The notes: generated from the sequence alone by a model not told the origin. A stretch of 64,000 nt of DNA from JAITVM01 sp031551135 (GCA_031551135.1 JAVBOA010000002.1:1-64000), one strand, 5' to 3'. Positions 8,254 through 16,974 are shown, numbered from the stretch's first letter. A program made the numbers and translations.

Positions 8254-8283
8254 GATAATTCAATTATCGATAATATGATTATC
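8254..8283 (-). promoter_or_regulatory. tandem TetR operator (two abutting 15 bp palindromes)
   Basis: GATAATTCAATTATC (8254-8268) is directly followed by GATAATATGATTATC (8269-8283). Each is a perfect inverted repeat and both use GATAAT/ATTATC arms. They lie 24-53 bp upstream of the tetR start and downstream of a TTGACA (8307-8312) with a TAAATT at 17 bp spacing, so they cover the likely transcription start. Confidence 0.65.
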
Positions 8284-8312
8284 AATTTATCATACCTTGC
8301 TTGCTTTGTCAA
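8284..8312 (-). promoter_or_regulatory. candidate tetR operon promoter
   Basis: TTGACA (8307-8312, read on the minus strand), a 17-base spacer and a weak -10 TAAATT (8284-8289). The -35 is perfect and the -10 poor, as often seen in tightly regulated promoters. It abuts the tandem palindromes. Confidence 0.45.
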
Positions 8313-8428
8313 GGCGCGAAATTTGCCCTACTACAAATTTATACAAACATCATGGTATTTTATATCGATTCTTATAATAAAAGTAACATTTGATATTTTT
8401 CGTAAATAGTATTTTAAAAAAAAGTACT

Positions 8429-8440
8429 GTGTGATATACT
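8429..8440 (+). promoter_or_regulatory. candidate extended -10 promoter of the giant repeat gene
   Basis: TG-A-TATACT is an extended -10 about 170 bp upstream of the giant gene's start codon. No good -35 is seen at the right distance. The region 8231-8607 otherwise holds the divergent tetR control region and A+T-rich DNA with no gene. Confidence 0.35.
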
Positions 8441-8607
8441 AATAAATAACAAAATACGATCTTTAACTTGATAAATTGTCATAAAGCCAGTCTTTTAGTA
8501 AAAAAATTCACAAAAAAAAATTAATAGTATCTAATATGGGCATTCTTTTGGGCATTTTTTGCTTATGTGGTATGTTCTGTATTTGTGCTGAATTAAGGGG
8601 TGAAAAA

Positions 8608-11600
8608 ATGAAATATTGGGTTTATCAGAATTTTGGCAGTAAGAAGACTGCCACAATTCACGAAGAAATTTGTAGGTATTGCAACTATGGTCAAGGTTTG
8701 ACTGATAGCGACACAGATGAGGTTTACGGAAAGTGGCATGGCATCTTTAACAGCTACGAAGAAGCTTTCGCGTTTGCAAAAACTTTGGAGAACTATCAGC
8801 CGCATTTTTGTAAAATATGTCAGCCAAATATTTTAACAAACGAAAGAAAAGAAGCACATAAACTATGGGATGAGATAGATTTCATTGAATTACGAAAAAT
8901 ATTCCCAAGGGCTTACATGAAAGGCTCGACCTTGATCCTGCCAAATATTTCATATAGTGTTTTGAAAGAGGAATTTCCTGATTTAACTTCTTACAAATTG
9001 CGAAACCATAAACATTTTACAAATGTAAAGTTGGCAGCAGAAGATTTTGATTTTATTGATATTTTAGCTCAGTATCCTGATATTGAAGTCAAAAATGGCA
9101 TCTTGGATTTTAAAAACATACCATATTCAGACTTCAGAGAAAAATTTCCACATATAACCATTGATATTCTTCGTACAAAATTTAAGGATGTTGTGTTTAA
9201 AAATTATCTTGTCGAGACTGAAAATTCTATTAAATTAAGTCATCCTATAAACTACGACTTTATCAAATCTGTTTTTCCAAAAGCAGTTTTAGATAATGGC
9301 GTCTTGACTTTACCGGGTATAACTTTTGAAAAATTCAAGGAAAAATTTCCGGATATAACTATGGACGACTTAAAAAGTGAATTCAAAATCGTATACTTTG
9401 ACCCTCCTAATAAAAATCATAAAAATACCAGAGCAAAAATCCCAAATTTTAAGGCAAGCAAAATCATTTTTGATGATATCAAAAAAGAATTTCCAAACGC
9501 TGTTTTAGACAGCAAAAAGTTAATTCTTCCTGAGATATCGTTTGACGATTTTAAAGCTAAATTCCCAAATGTGACTATCGATATTTTAAAATCAAAATTC
9601 AAAGATGTGGAATTTAATGCTCCTCTTGCTGAGATAACTGGCGAAACTTCGGACTCTAATCTTAAACTTCCTAATGTTGAACTAAAAAAACCGCAAATTG
9701 ACGTAAATTTACCAAAGGTCGATATTAAAGCTCCCGAGCTTAATATTTCAGAAAAAAATATCAATATTGATGCGCCGAATGCAGAAATTAAAAATTCAGA
9801 TGCTAAATTTGAATTGCCTAAGCTTGACATTAAGCTTCCTAAAGTTGATATTTTTAATAAATCATCTGAAATAGAAATAAATCCGCCGGAATTTGATATC
9901 AATACAATTGGATTTGACCAAATCAGAGCTGAATTTCCAAACGCTGTTTTAGATAACGGAAAGTTAATTCTGCCTGAGATTTCGTTTTACGATTTTGAAA
10001 CTAAATTCCCAAATGTGACTCTCGATATCTTAAAATCAAAATATAAAGATGTGGAATTTAATGCTCCTCTTGTTGAGATAAGTGGCGAAACCTCGGATAT
10101 TAAACTTAAAACACCAAATGTTGAACTAAAAAAACCGGATATTGACGTAAATTTACCAAAGGTCGGTATTAAAGCTCCCGAACTTAATATTTCAGATAAA
10201 AATATCAATATTGATGCGCCGAATGCAGAATTTAAAAATTCGGATGCTAAATTTGAATTGCCCAAGCTTGACATCAAGCTTCCTAAAGTTGATATTTTTA
10301 ATAAATCATCTGAAATGGAAATAAATCCGCCGGAATTTGATATCAATACAATTGGATTTGACCAAATCAGAGCTGAATTTCCGAACGCTGTTTTAGATAA
10401 CGGAAAATTAATTCTGCCTGAGATTTCGTTTTATGATTTTGAAACCAAATTCCCAAATGTGACTCTCGATATCCTAAAATCAAAATATAAAGATGTGGAA
10501 TTTAATGCTCCTCTTGTTGAGATAAGTGGCGAAACTCCGGATATTAAGCTTAAAGCTCCTAAAGTTGAACTAAAAAAACCGGATATTGACGTAAATTTAC
10601 CAAAGGTCGGTATTAAAGCTCCCGAGCTTAATATTTCAGAAAAAAATATAAATATTGATGCTTCTATTTCAGAACAAAAAAGCAAAGATATAAAAATCGG
10701 TATGCCTAGTTTGAAAATTGATAAATCAAAAGAAAAACTCACTGATGTTCATACCGATATACCAAATGTTGCTCTTAAAAGCAAGGATATCAAAATTGAC
10801 TTACCGGACGCGGATATAAATATCGCTAAAGATAATTCCGGCGATATTAGCATTGATGCCCCAAATCTTAGCTTAAAGAGTAAAGATGTAAAAATCGATG
10901 CCGTAGATATCGATATAAATTCAGAATCACCAAAAATTGATTTGCCGTATATAGATGCTAAAAAAATCAACTTCGACATGATTAAAAAGGAATTTCCTAA
11001 TGCAATGTTAAAGGGAGGAAAACTAATCCTTCCGGGCATTACGATGGAAGATTTAAGGGCGAAATTCCCTAATTTATCTATGCGGATTTTGAAGTCGAAA
11101 TTCAAAAATGTAGAATTTAATGCTCCCGAAACAAAACTCGATAATAATAATTCTAAAGACATAAAAATCGAAAAACCGAATATTTCTTTAGAGAGCAAGA
11201 ATGAAGAAATTGCGGTTTCTGATTTTGCAGACAGCAGTTTTGGTTTTGACCAAATAAAAAAAGAATTTCCAAACGCTGTACTTAAAGGCGGAAAATTAAT
11301 TCTGCCGGGCATTACATTCGAGGCTTTAAAGTCAAAATTTCCAAATTTGTCTATGAATATTTTGAAATCAAAATTTAAGGAAATTGAATTTAATGCTCCG
11401 ATCGAAAATTCTACTGTTAATGAAACCGACTCCTTGACTTTCGAAGATTTGAAGCTATTATTTCCAAATATCAGAATGGAAAATGATGTGCTTTACCTTC
11501 CGGGACTGACTTTCAGCGATTTAAAAGCGAAAATCCCGGGTCTAAAAGTAGATGCGTTTAAATCAAAATTTAAAAACGTTGTGTACAATGCGCCTATATA

Positions 11601-13485
11601 CGATTTTGATACGCTGAAAGCTAAGTTTCCGAACATCATGCTGGAAAATGGCAGACTCTTGTTACCTGATTTGGGATTTGAAGACCTGAAGAAAAAATTC
11701 CCGAACATAACAATGAACGCATTGAAAGAAAACTTTTCGGATATTGTATTTTTTTATAAAAATAAATCCAGCAAATGGTGGATTCTCGGATTGATAGCAT
11801 TGGCGGCGCTTATTCTTCTTTTACTCTTACTTAAATCCTGCAATCCATCTGCCACAACAACCGCGCCTTCTTCTTCGCCGTCCAATACGGCCAACGCAGA
11901 AGATTCCGCTATTGACTTCGAAAAAATTAAAGCGGCTTTCCCTAGCGCTACTTTCGAAGGCGGTAAACTTTTATTGCCGGATGTAACAGAAAAAGAATTT
12001 ATGGCTAAATTCCCGAATCTGGATACTAATGATTTGAAAGCGAAGTTTCCGGAAATAAGTTTTAAATCTCCTACGATTACATTCGACGATATAAAAGCTA
12101 AGTTCCCTAATGCTTCTTTGGCTGGAAATAAGCTCTCATTACCGGGAGTTACAGCTGACGATTTTAAAGCCAAATTTCCAAACGTTACTTTAGACGAGCT
12201 TAAAACAGCATTCCCGGGATTTGAGTTTGAAACCTCCGGAAATCTTCCTAGCTTCGACGAAATTAAGGCCGCATTCCCTAATGCTGTTTTGGATGGAAAT
12301 AAATTATCTTTGCCGGGCGTGAGCGCTGAAGATTTCGCCGCTAAATTCCCGAATGTTTCGCTTGATGATTTGAAATCGAAGTATCCTGATTTCAAATTCG
12401 ATACTGCTTCTAATTTGCCTAGCTTCGACGAAATTAAAGCAGCTTTCCCTGATGCTACTTTAGACGGAAATAAATTATCTTTGCCGGGCGTGAGCGCAGA
12501 AGATTTCGCCGCTAAATTCCCGAATGTGACATTGGCTGATTTGAAATCACAATATCCTGATTTCGAATTCGAGACAGCTTCTAATTTGCCTAGCTTCGAC
12601 GAAATTAAAGCCGCTTTCCCTAACGCTACTTTGGACGGAAATAAATTAACATTGCCGGGCGTGAGCGCAGAAGATTTTGCGGCTAAATTCCCGAATGTGA
12701 CATTAGCTGATTTGAAAGCTCAATATCCTGATTTTGAATTCGAGACATCTTCTAATCTGCCTAGCTTCGACGAAATTAAAGCGGCGTTTCCAAGCGCTAC
12801 TTTAGACGGAAATAAATTAACGCTTCCGGGTGTAAGCTCTGAAGATTTCGCCGTTAAATTCCCGAATGTTACGCTTGAGGATTTGAAAGCTCAATATCCT
12901 GATTTTGAATTCGAGGTAGATTCGAATGCACCTAGTTTTGACGAAATCAAAGCCGCATTCCCTGACGCTAAATTGGAAGGAAATACTTTGACTTTACCGG
13001 GCGTAAGCGCAGAAGACTTTTCGGCTAAATTCCCGAATGTTACGCTTGATGATTTAAGATCGAGATATCCTGATTTTGAATTTGAATCAGAACCTCAAAA
13101 GCTTACATTTGAAGAAATTAAAGCGGCTTTTCCTAATGCTACTTTGGAAAACGGCAAGCTTATTCTTCCTGATATTACTTTCGAAGATTTTAAACAAAAA
13201 TTCCCGAATATCAGTGATTTGGATGCCTTAAAGGAAATTTATCCGGATGTTGAATTTACAAAAACTCCTGAAGAAGATTCGGTTGCCGGTACGTATAAAA
13301 CTACTGCCAATCTCCATATCAGACCGGATACAAATGTCAACGGAACACCTTATGCTGTTATGCCGAAAGACTCGGTTATCAAAGTTACCGGAGAAGCCGA
13401 AAAAGGAAGCAAATGGTATAAAGCGATTTATAAAAACTTCAACGGTTTTGTTTACAAAGATTTTCTGGAAAGATTACCAGATTAA
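8608..13485 (+). CDS. giant membrane protein with ~18 IK..FPNA repeats on both sides of one TM segment, AHNAK-like linkers and SH3b domain
   Basis: 1625 residues; family not recognised. The ATG at 8608 has AAGGGGTG upstream; the frame extends to 8536 without a ribosome binding site. Residues 1-75 form a small domain with CxxC pairs at 22/25 and 68/71 and His18, a possible zinc site. A ~50-residue repeat follows (consensus F-x-x-I-K-x-x-FPNA, LPGI, KFPN, LKSKF, FNAP), about ten copies before and eight after a single hydrophobic segment at 1057-1078. Lys-rich sequence before that segment and no signal peptide suggest N-inside, so residues 1080-1625 would be outside. Low-complexity linkers near 348-428, 493-576 and 641-785 alternate P, K, D and I like AHNAK. 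An SH3b domain (~1560-1625) ends it and may bind cell wall. It is monocistronic, with a strong terminator. Role unknown; a mechanical or scaffolding envelope protein is a guess. Confidence 0.85.
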   Translation: MKYWVYQNFGSKKTATIHEEICRYCNYGQGLTDSDTDEVYGKWHGIFNSYEEAFAFAKTLENYQPHFCKICQPNILTNERKEAHKLWDEIDFIELRKIFPRAYMKGSTLILPNISYSVLKEEFPDLTSYKLRNHKHFTNVKLAAEDFDFIDILAQYPDIEVKNGILDFKNIPYSDFREKFPHITIDILRTKFKDVVFKNYLVETENSIKLSHPINYDFIKSVFPKAVLDNGVLTLPGITFEKFKEKFPDITMDDLKSEFKIVYFDPPNKNHKNTRAKIPNFKASKIIFDDIKKEFPNAVLDSKKLILPEISFDDFKAKFPNVTIDILKSKFKDVEFNAPLAEITGETSDSNLKLPNVELKKPQIDVNLPKVDIKAPELNISEKNINIDAPNAEIKNSDAKFELPKLDIKLPKVDIFNKSSEIEINPPEFDINTIGFDQIRAEFPNAVLDNGKLILPEISFYDFETKFPNVTLDILKSKYKDVEFNAPLVEISGETSDIKLKTPNVELKKPDIDVNLPKVGIKAPELNISDKNINIDAPNAEFKNSDAKFELPKLDIKLPKVDIFNKSSEMEINPPEFDINTIGFDQIRAEFPNAVLDNGKLILPEISFYDFETKFPNVTLDILKSKYKDVEFNAPLVEISGETPDIKLKAPKVELKKPDIDVNLPKVGIKAPELNISEKNINIDASISEQKSKDIKIGMPSLKIDKSKEKLTDVHTDIPNVALKSKDIKIDLPDADINIAKDNSGDISIDAPNLSLKSKDVKIDAVDIDINSESPKIDLPYIDAKKINFDMIKKEFPNAMLKGGKLILPGITMEDLRAKFPNLSMRILKSKFKNVEFNAPETKLDNNNSKDIKIEKPNISLESKNEEIAVSDFADSSFGFDQIKKEFPNAVLKGGKLILPGITFEALKSKFPNLSMNILKSKFKEIEFNAPIENSTVNETDSLTFEDLKLLFPNIRMENDVLYLPGLTFSDLKAKIPGLKVDAFKSKFKNVVYNAPIYDFDTLKAKFPNIMLENGRLLLPDLGFEDLKKKFPNITMNALKENFSDIVFFYKNKSSKWWILGLIALAALILLLLLLKSCNPSATTTAPSSSPSNTANAEDSAIDFEKIKAAFPSATFEGGKLLLPDVTEKEFMAKFPNLDTNDLKAKFPEISFKSPTITFDDIKAKFPNASLAGNKLSLPGVTADDFKAKFPNVTLDELKTAFPGFEFETSGNLPSFDEIKAAFPNAVLDGNKLSLPGVSAEDFAAKFPNVSLDDLKSKYPDFKFDTASNLPSFDEIKAAFPDATLDGNKLSLPGVSAEDFAAKFPNVTLADLKSQYPDFEFETASNLPSFDEIKAAFPNATLDGNKLTLPGVSAEDFAAKFPNVTLADLKAQYPDFEFETSSNLPSFDEIKAAFPSATLDGNKLTLPGVSSEDFAVKFPNVTLEDLKAQYPDFEFEVDSNAPSFDEIKAAFPDAKLEGNTLTLPGVSAEDFSAKFPNVTLDDLRSRYPDFEFESEPQKLTFEEIKAAFPNATLENGKLILPDITFEDFKQKFPNISDLDALKEIYPDVEFTKTPEEDSVAGTYKTTANLHIRPDTNVNGTPYAVMPKDSVIKVTGEAEKGSKWYKAIYKNFNGFVYKDFLERLPD
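9460..10680 (+). repeat. 444 bp tandem repeat inside the giant gene (~2.7 copies)
   Basis: The block TTCCAAACGCTGTTTTAGA recurs at 9491 and 9935, and with one change at 10379, so the period is exactly 444 bp (148 codons). Each unit carries one ~50-residue repeat plus one AHNAK-like linker. Copies two and three are nearly identical in DNA, which implies a recent duplication or gene conversion. Confidence 0.9.
12247..13100 (+). repeat. 171 bp tandem repeats in the extracellular part of the giant gene
   Basis: The start of each unit (CCTAGCTTCGACGAAATTAA) is found at 12247, 12418, 12589 and 12760, a strict 171 bp (57 codon) period, with a more diverged fifth copy near 12931. Each encodes PSFDEIKAAFP...LPGVSAEDFAAKFPN. 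The regular spacing shows expansion by unequal recombination. Confidence 0.9.
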
Positions 13486-13506
13486 TAAAAAATGAAATTT
13501 TAAGTA

Positions 13507-13536
13507 GAAACGGCGCTCTGCGCCGTTTCATGTTTT
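13507..13536 (+). terminator. terminator of the giant gene, likely bidirectional
   Basis: Perfect 10 bp stem GAAACGGCGC/GCGCCGTTTC with a 3-base loop, followed by ATGTTTTT. It lies between the convergent giant gene and tgt. Confidence 0.9.
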
Positions 13537-14675
13537 TAAAGTTCATTTGCTGCAATCTTGAAAGATTCAAGTTTATTTTTCTTATATTCAAAAAAGTTCC
13601 CATTATCCAAAGCGTTTCTGATTTCTTCCATCATTTTATTAAAGAAATACAAATTATGCAAAACACAAAGCCGCATTGCAAGCATTTCTTTCGCCTTGAA
13701 CAAATGTCTGATATAAGCTCTTGAATATGTTTTGCATACCGGACAATCGCAAGTATTATCTATCGGCGAATCGTCGAGTTGATATTTAAAATTCGTTAAA
13801 TTCAATTTTCCTATATTCGTATAAACATTTGCGTGGCGGCCGTTTCGCGCAGGCAAAACGCAATCAAAAAAATCCACTCCTCGTGCAACTGCTTCTAAAA
13901 TATTTTCCGGAGTTCCGACACCCATTAAATACGTTGGTTTATCTTGCGGCAAATATGGAACGACTTTATCCAATACATAATACATTTCCTCGTGCGTTTC
14001 CCCGACAGCCAATCCTCCAACCGCATAACCGTCCAAATTCATTTCAGAAATCCGCTTTGCATGTTCGATTCTGATATCTTCAAAAATTCCGCCTTGGTTT
14101 ATTCCAAAAAGCAATTGATTTTTATTTATCGTGTCGTCTCGTTTATTCATTTCATCCATTTTTACTTTGCAACGTTTTAGCCATCGCGTCGTACGGTCAA
14201 CGGAATCTACCATATATTTTCTTTCTGCCAAAGAAGGCGGACATTCATCAAAAGCCATCGCAATTGTTGAAGCAAGATTTGATTGAATTTGTATACTTTC
14301 TTCGGGCCCCATAAAAATTTTCGAACCATCAATATGCGACGAAAAATAAACGCCCTCTTCTTTTATTTTTCTGAATGAAGCCAAAGAAAAAACCTGAAAT
14401 CCGCCTGAATCAGTCAGTATAGGTTTGTCCCAGACCATGAATTTATGCAAACCGCCGAGTTTTTTAATTATCTCGTCGCCGGGCCGAAGATGAAGATGAT
14501 AGGTATTTGACAATTCTATCTGTGTATTTATGTCATGCAAATCTTGAGAAGAAACCGCACCTTTTATACATGCCTGTGTTCCGACATTCATAAATACAGG
14601 TGTTTCGACTACTCCATGCACCGTGGTTAGTTTCCCCCGTTTTGCAGCGCCTTCGGTTTTTAACAAATTATACAT
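13536..14675 (-). CDS. tgt: queuine tRNA-ribosyltransferase (tRNA-guanine transglycosylase)
   Basis: 379 residues, normal length. The enzyme swaps guanine 34 of GUN-anticodon tRNAs for preQ1 in the queuosine pathway. It has the catalytic base region LTDSGGFQVFSL, the substrate loop GINQGGI, the nucleophile region FDCVLPARNGRHA and the C-terminal zinc site (Cys-x-Cys-x-x-Cys and a later His in AMRLCVLHN). No other queuosine gene is nearby and it is not next to queA or yajC as in many bacteria, so it is probably a single-gene unit. Two MITE copies lie upstream of it. Confidence 0.96.
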   Translation of the reverse strand: MYNLLKTEGAAKRGKLTTVHGVVETPVFMNVGTQACIKGAVSSQDLHDINTQIELSNTYHLHLRPGDEIIKKLGGLHKFMVWDKPILTDSGGFQVFSLASFRKIKEEGVYFSSHIDGSKIFMGPEESIQIQSNLASTIAMAFDECPPSLAERKYMVDSVDRTTRWLKRCKVKMDEMNKRDDTINKNQLLFGINQGGIFEDIRIEHAKRISEMNLDGYAVGGLAVGETHEEMYYVLDKVVPYLPQDKPTYLMGVGTPENILEAVARGVDFFDCVLPARNGRHANVYTNIGKLNLTNFKYQLDDSPIDNTCDCPVCKTYSRAYIRHLFKAKEMLAMRLCVLHNLYFFNKMMEEIRNALDNGNFFEYKKNKLESFKIAANEL

Positions 14676-14698
14676 TTTATATTCCTCACTTTAATTTG

Positions 14699-14810
14699 TA
14701 CTATTTTCAATATAAAGGATAGAAAAAAATATTTCATTTCGCGCTAGAAACATTGCGCGAAACGCTCCGCTGTGAAAAATTTTTTTCTACTTATCAAAAT
14801 GAAAATAGTA
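14699..14810 (-). mobile_element. MITE family 1, full-length copy (orientation B)
   Basis: 112 bp, TA-flanked, the reverse complement of the 3906 form. Inner hairpin arms TTTCGCGC and GCGCGAAA. It lies just upstream of tgt and 181 bp from a second copy of the same orientation. The 503 bp gap between tgt and the kinase gene (14676-15178) is otherwise free of genes I can support. Confidence 0.75.
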
Positions 14811-14991
14811 TTATTTAAAAATTTGTGATTTGTTGTTATAATTAACTTGAATAGTATAACACATCTCTCTTACTTATTTATACAGGAGTTTTTTAGGGAT
14901 GATTTATGCACGTATTTCGCTTATACTATAAAAATTAGAGGTTTGAGTTTTTAACGACAATACATTTTTTTCACGATACTTATGCTATTTA

Positions 14992-15102
14992 TACTATTTT
15001 CAATATAAAGGATAGAAAAAAATATTTCATTTCGCGCTTGAAGCATTGCGTGAAACGCTCCGCTGTGAAAATTTTTTTCTACTTATCAAAATGAAAATAG
15101 TA
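14992..15102 (-). mobile_element. MITE family 1, full-length copy (orientation B)
   Basis: 111 bp, TA on each side, inner arms TTTCGCGC and GCGTGAAA (one G-U pair). Lies 76 bp upstream of the P-loop kinase start, probably in or near its 5' untranslated region. Confidence 0.75.
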
Positions 15103-15178
15103 TAAACAAGAAAAATCAACCCTCAGAATCAAATTTTTAGCATTATCATTATGCTATATTGTATCGAGGAGTTAAAAA

Positions 15179-15757
15179 ATGAATAAAATTCTTATATTAA
15201 TCGCAGGTGCGCCGGCCACCGGCAAAACCTCGCTTTCCGAATATCTTACAAGAGAATTAAAAATTGTCTGTTTAAACAAAGACCATATTAAAGAGGTCCT
15301 AGTTGATATGCTTGGCTATAAAAATCGTGATGAAAATAAAAGGCTTAGCGAAACAACATTTTTTGTGATAAAATATGTAGCAGAACGTGCTATGATAATT
15401 GGAGAATCGATTATCATAGAGAGCAATTTCCGTGTGAACGAAGAGGAATATTTATTGAACTTAATCTCAAAATATAATTATATACCAATCACCGTTTTTT
15501 TATCTGCCGATCCCAGAACTTTACATAAGCGTTATTTGGACAGAGAACATTCCGGCAGCCGCCATCATGCGCATTTATCTGCGGATTTAACTGATTTTAA
15601 AGATTTCAAAGAAGTAATAGAACCTCAAATAAACTTTGATATCGGCGGCAAACGAATTATCCTTGACACAAACGAATTAAATAATATAAACTATCAATCT
15701 ATTCTAAAAGAAATCAAAGAATATATTGAAAAAATGGAGAATGAAAATGAATTTTAA
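15179..15757 (+). CDS. P-loop kinase-like ATPase (AAA_33 / zeta-toxin-like fold)
   Basis: 192 residues. Walker A is GAPATGKTS at 9-17. An acidic strand IIIESNF near residue 80 probably forms the Walker B/substrate region, and a basic patch RYLDREHSGSRHHAH near 120-134 resembles the lid of small-molecule kinases. The pattern fits the AAA_33/kinase group that includes gluconate-kinase and chloramphenicol-phosphotransferase-like proteins; the substrate is unknown. GAGGAG precedes the ATG. Its last codons overlap the start of the downstream RNA methyltransferase by 11 bp, so the two are co-translated and perhaps linked in nucleic acid metabolism. Confidence 0.75.
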   Translation: MNKILILIAGAPATGKTSLSEYLTRELKIVCLNKDHIKEVLVDMLGYKNRDENKRLSETTFFVIKYVAERAMIIGESIIIESNFRVNEEEYLLNLISKYNYIPITVFLSADPRTLHKRYLDREHSGSRHHAHLSADLTDFKDFKEVIEPQINFDIGGKRIILDTNELNNINYQSILKEIKEYIEKMENENEF

Positions 15758-16889
15758 TTTAATAGCCACAACAACATTTGGATTGGAAGCAATTGTTAAA
15801 CGTGAAGCCACAAGGCTTGGTTTTGAAAATATAAAAGTTCTGGATGGACGTGTGGATTTTACCGGAGATGAAAGCACAATCGCTAAAGCAAATCTCTGGC
15901 TGCGCTGTTCGGAAAGAGTTCTTATAAATGTCGGCGAATTTCATGCTTATACTTTTGATGAATTATTCGAAAAAACCAAAGCTCTGCCTTGGGGCGATTT
16001 TATTCCGGTAGACGGAAAATTTACCGTAACCGGAAAATCCGTCCGCTCAGGCTTATTCAGCGTTTCCGATTGTCAAGCAATCGTCAAAAAAGCCGTAGTC
16101 GAAAAAATGAAAGCAAAATATAAACTTGATTGGTTTGAAGAAACAGGCGCAGAATACAAAATTCAAGTCGGGCTTTTAAAAGATTATGTAACCTTGACTA
16201 TCGACACTACCGGCCCGGGCTTGCATAAGCGCGGTTATCGTGATACCTCGATGCAAGCGCCTTTGAAAGAAACTTTAGCGGCCGCTCTTGTTGATTTATC
16301 TTATTATAAAAAAGACAAAATTTTAGTCGACCCGCTTTGCGGTTCCGGCACTATTCCAATCGAAGCGGCTTTGATGGCGAAAAATATTGCGCCAGGGCTT
16401 AATAGAAAATTTGTCTCCGAAGAATGGGAAATGATTCCTGAAAAAATTTGGGAAGATGCAAGAACCGAGGCAAAAGATTTAATTGATAAAGAAGCAAAAC
16501 TTCAAATTTTCGGTTCTGATATCGACCAAAGAGCAATCGAAATAGCTGAATTCAACGCAAGAAAAGCAAGAGTTTCGGATTCTGTGAAATTCGAGGTCAG
16601 ACAAATGAAAGATTTAAAACTAAACGGAGATTTTGGCGTGATTATCTGCAATCCGCCGTACGGTGAGCGGCTTGGCACAATCAAAGAAGCCGAAATGATT
16701 TATCGTGATATGGGTGTTGCTTTTAATCAAAATCCGACGTGGAGCGTTTATGTAATTACATCATATGAAGATTTTGAAAAATTATTCGGCCGCAAAGCTG
16801 ACGCAAAACGTAAGCTTTTTAACGGTATGATAAAAACAGATTATTATCAATTTTACGGAGCAAAACCTCCAAAAACACCAAAGCCATGA
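15747..16889 (+). CDS. THUMP-domain class I RNA methyltransferase, RlmL/YpsC-like
   Basis: 380 residues. An N-terminal ferredoxin-like/THUMP region (about 1-165) binds RNA, followed by a Rossmann methyltransferase domain with the SAM motif DPLCGSGTIPIEAA and the catalytic N6-adenine/N2-guanine motif NPPYGERLG. It matches the YpsC/RlmL(N) group that methylates 23S rRNA at guanine 2445 in E. coli; the exact site here is assumed. I take the ATG at 15747 because GGAGA ends 6 bp before it and the protein then begins like family members. It overlaps the kinase gene. Confidence 0.9.
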   Translation: MNFNLIATTTFGLEAIVKREATRLGFENIKVLDGRVDFTGDESTIAKANLWLRCSERVLINVGEFHAYTFDELFEKTKALPWGDFIPVDGKFTVTGKSVRSGLFSVSDCQAIVKKAVVEKMKAKYKLDWFEETGAEYKIQVGLLKDYVTLTIDTTGPGLHKRGYRDTSMQAPLKETLAAALVDLSYYKKDKILVDPLCGSGTIPIEAALMAKNIAPGLNRKFVSEEWEMIPEKIWEDARTEAKDLIDKEAKLQIFGSDIDQRAIEIAEFNARKARVSDSVKFEVRQMKDLKLNGDFGVIICNPPYGERLGTIKEAEMIYRDMGVAFNQNPTWSVYVITSYEDFEKLFGRKADAKRKLFNGMIKTDYYQFYGAKPPKTPKP

Positions 16890-16974
16890 TTATAATTTGA
16901 AATCCATATTTCATTTATTTTGAATTTTTGAAATATAAAGAAATTTGTTTTATTTTGAATTTTTTTATCTGTTA

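Noticed and set aside
8254..8283. Fur box reading of the GATAAT/ATTATC repeats upstream of tetR
   Set aside because: The half-sites do resemble Fur hexamers, but two separate perfect 15 bp palindromes directly before tetR fit a TetR operator better. Not fully excluded.
8536..8607. Upstream extension of the giant protein with a hydrophobic, Cys-rich N terminus resembling a signal peptide
   Set aside because: There is no ribosome binding site before 8536, whereas the ATG at 8608 has AAGGGGTG at good spacing. If 8536 were used the topology inference would change.
9417..12395. Several open frames on the strand opposite to the giant gene
   Set aside because: They mirror the repeats of the plus-strand gene, have no start signals, and their products are Ser/Leu-rich shadows.
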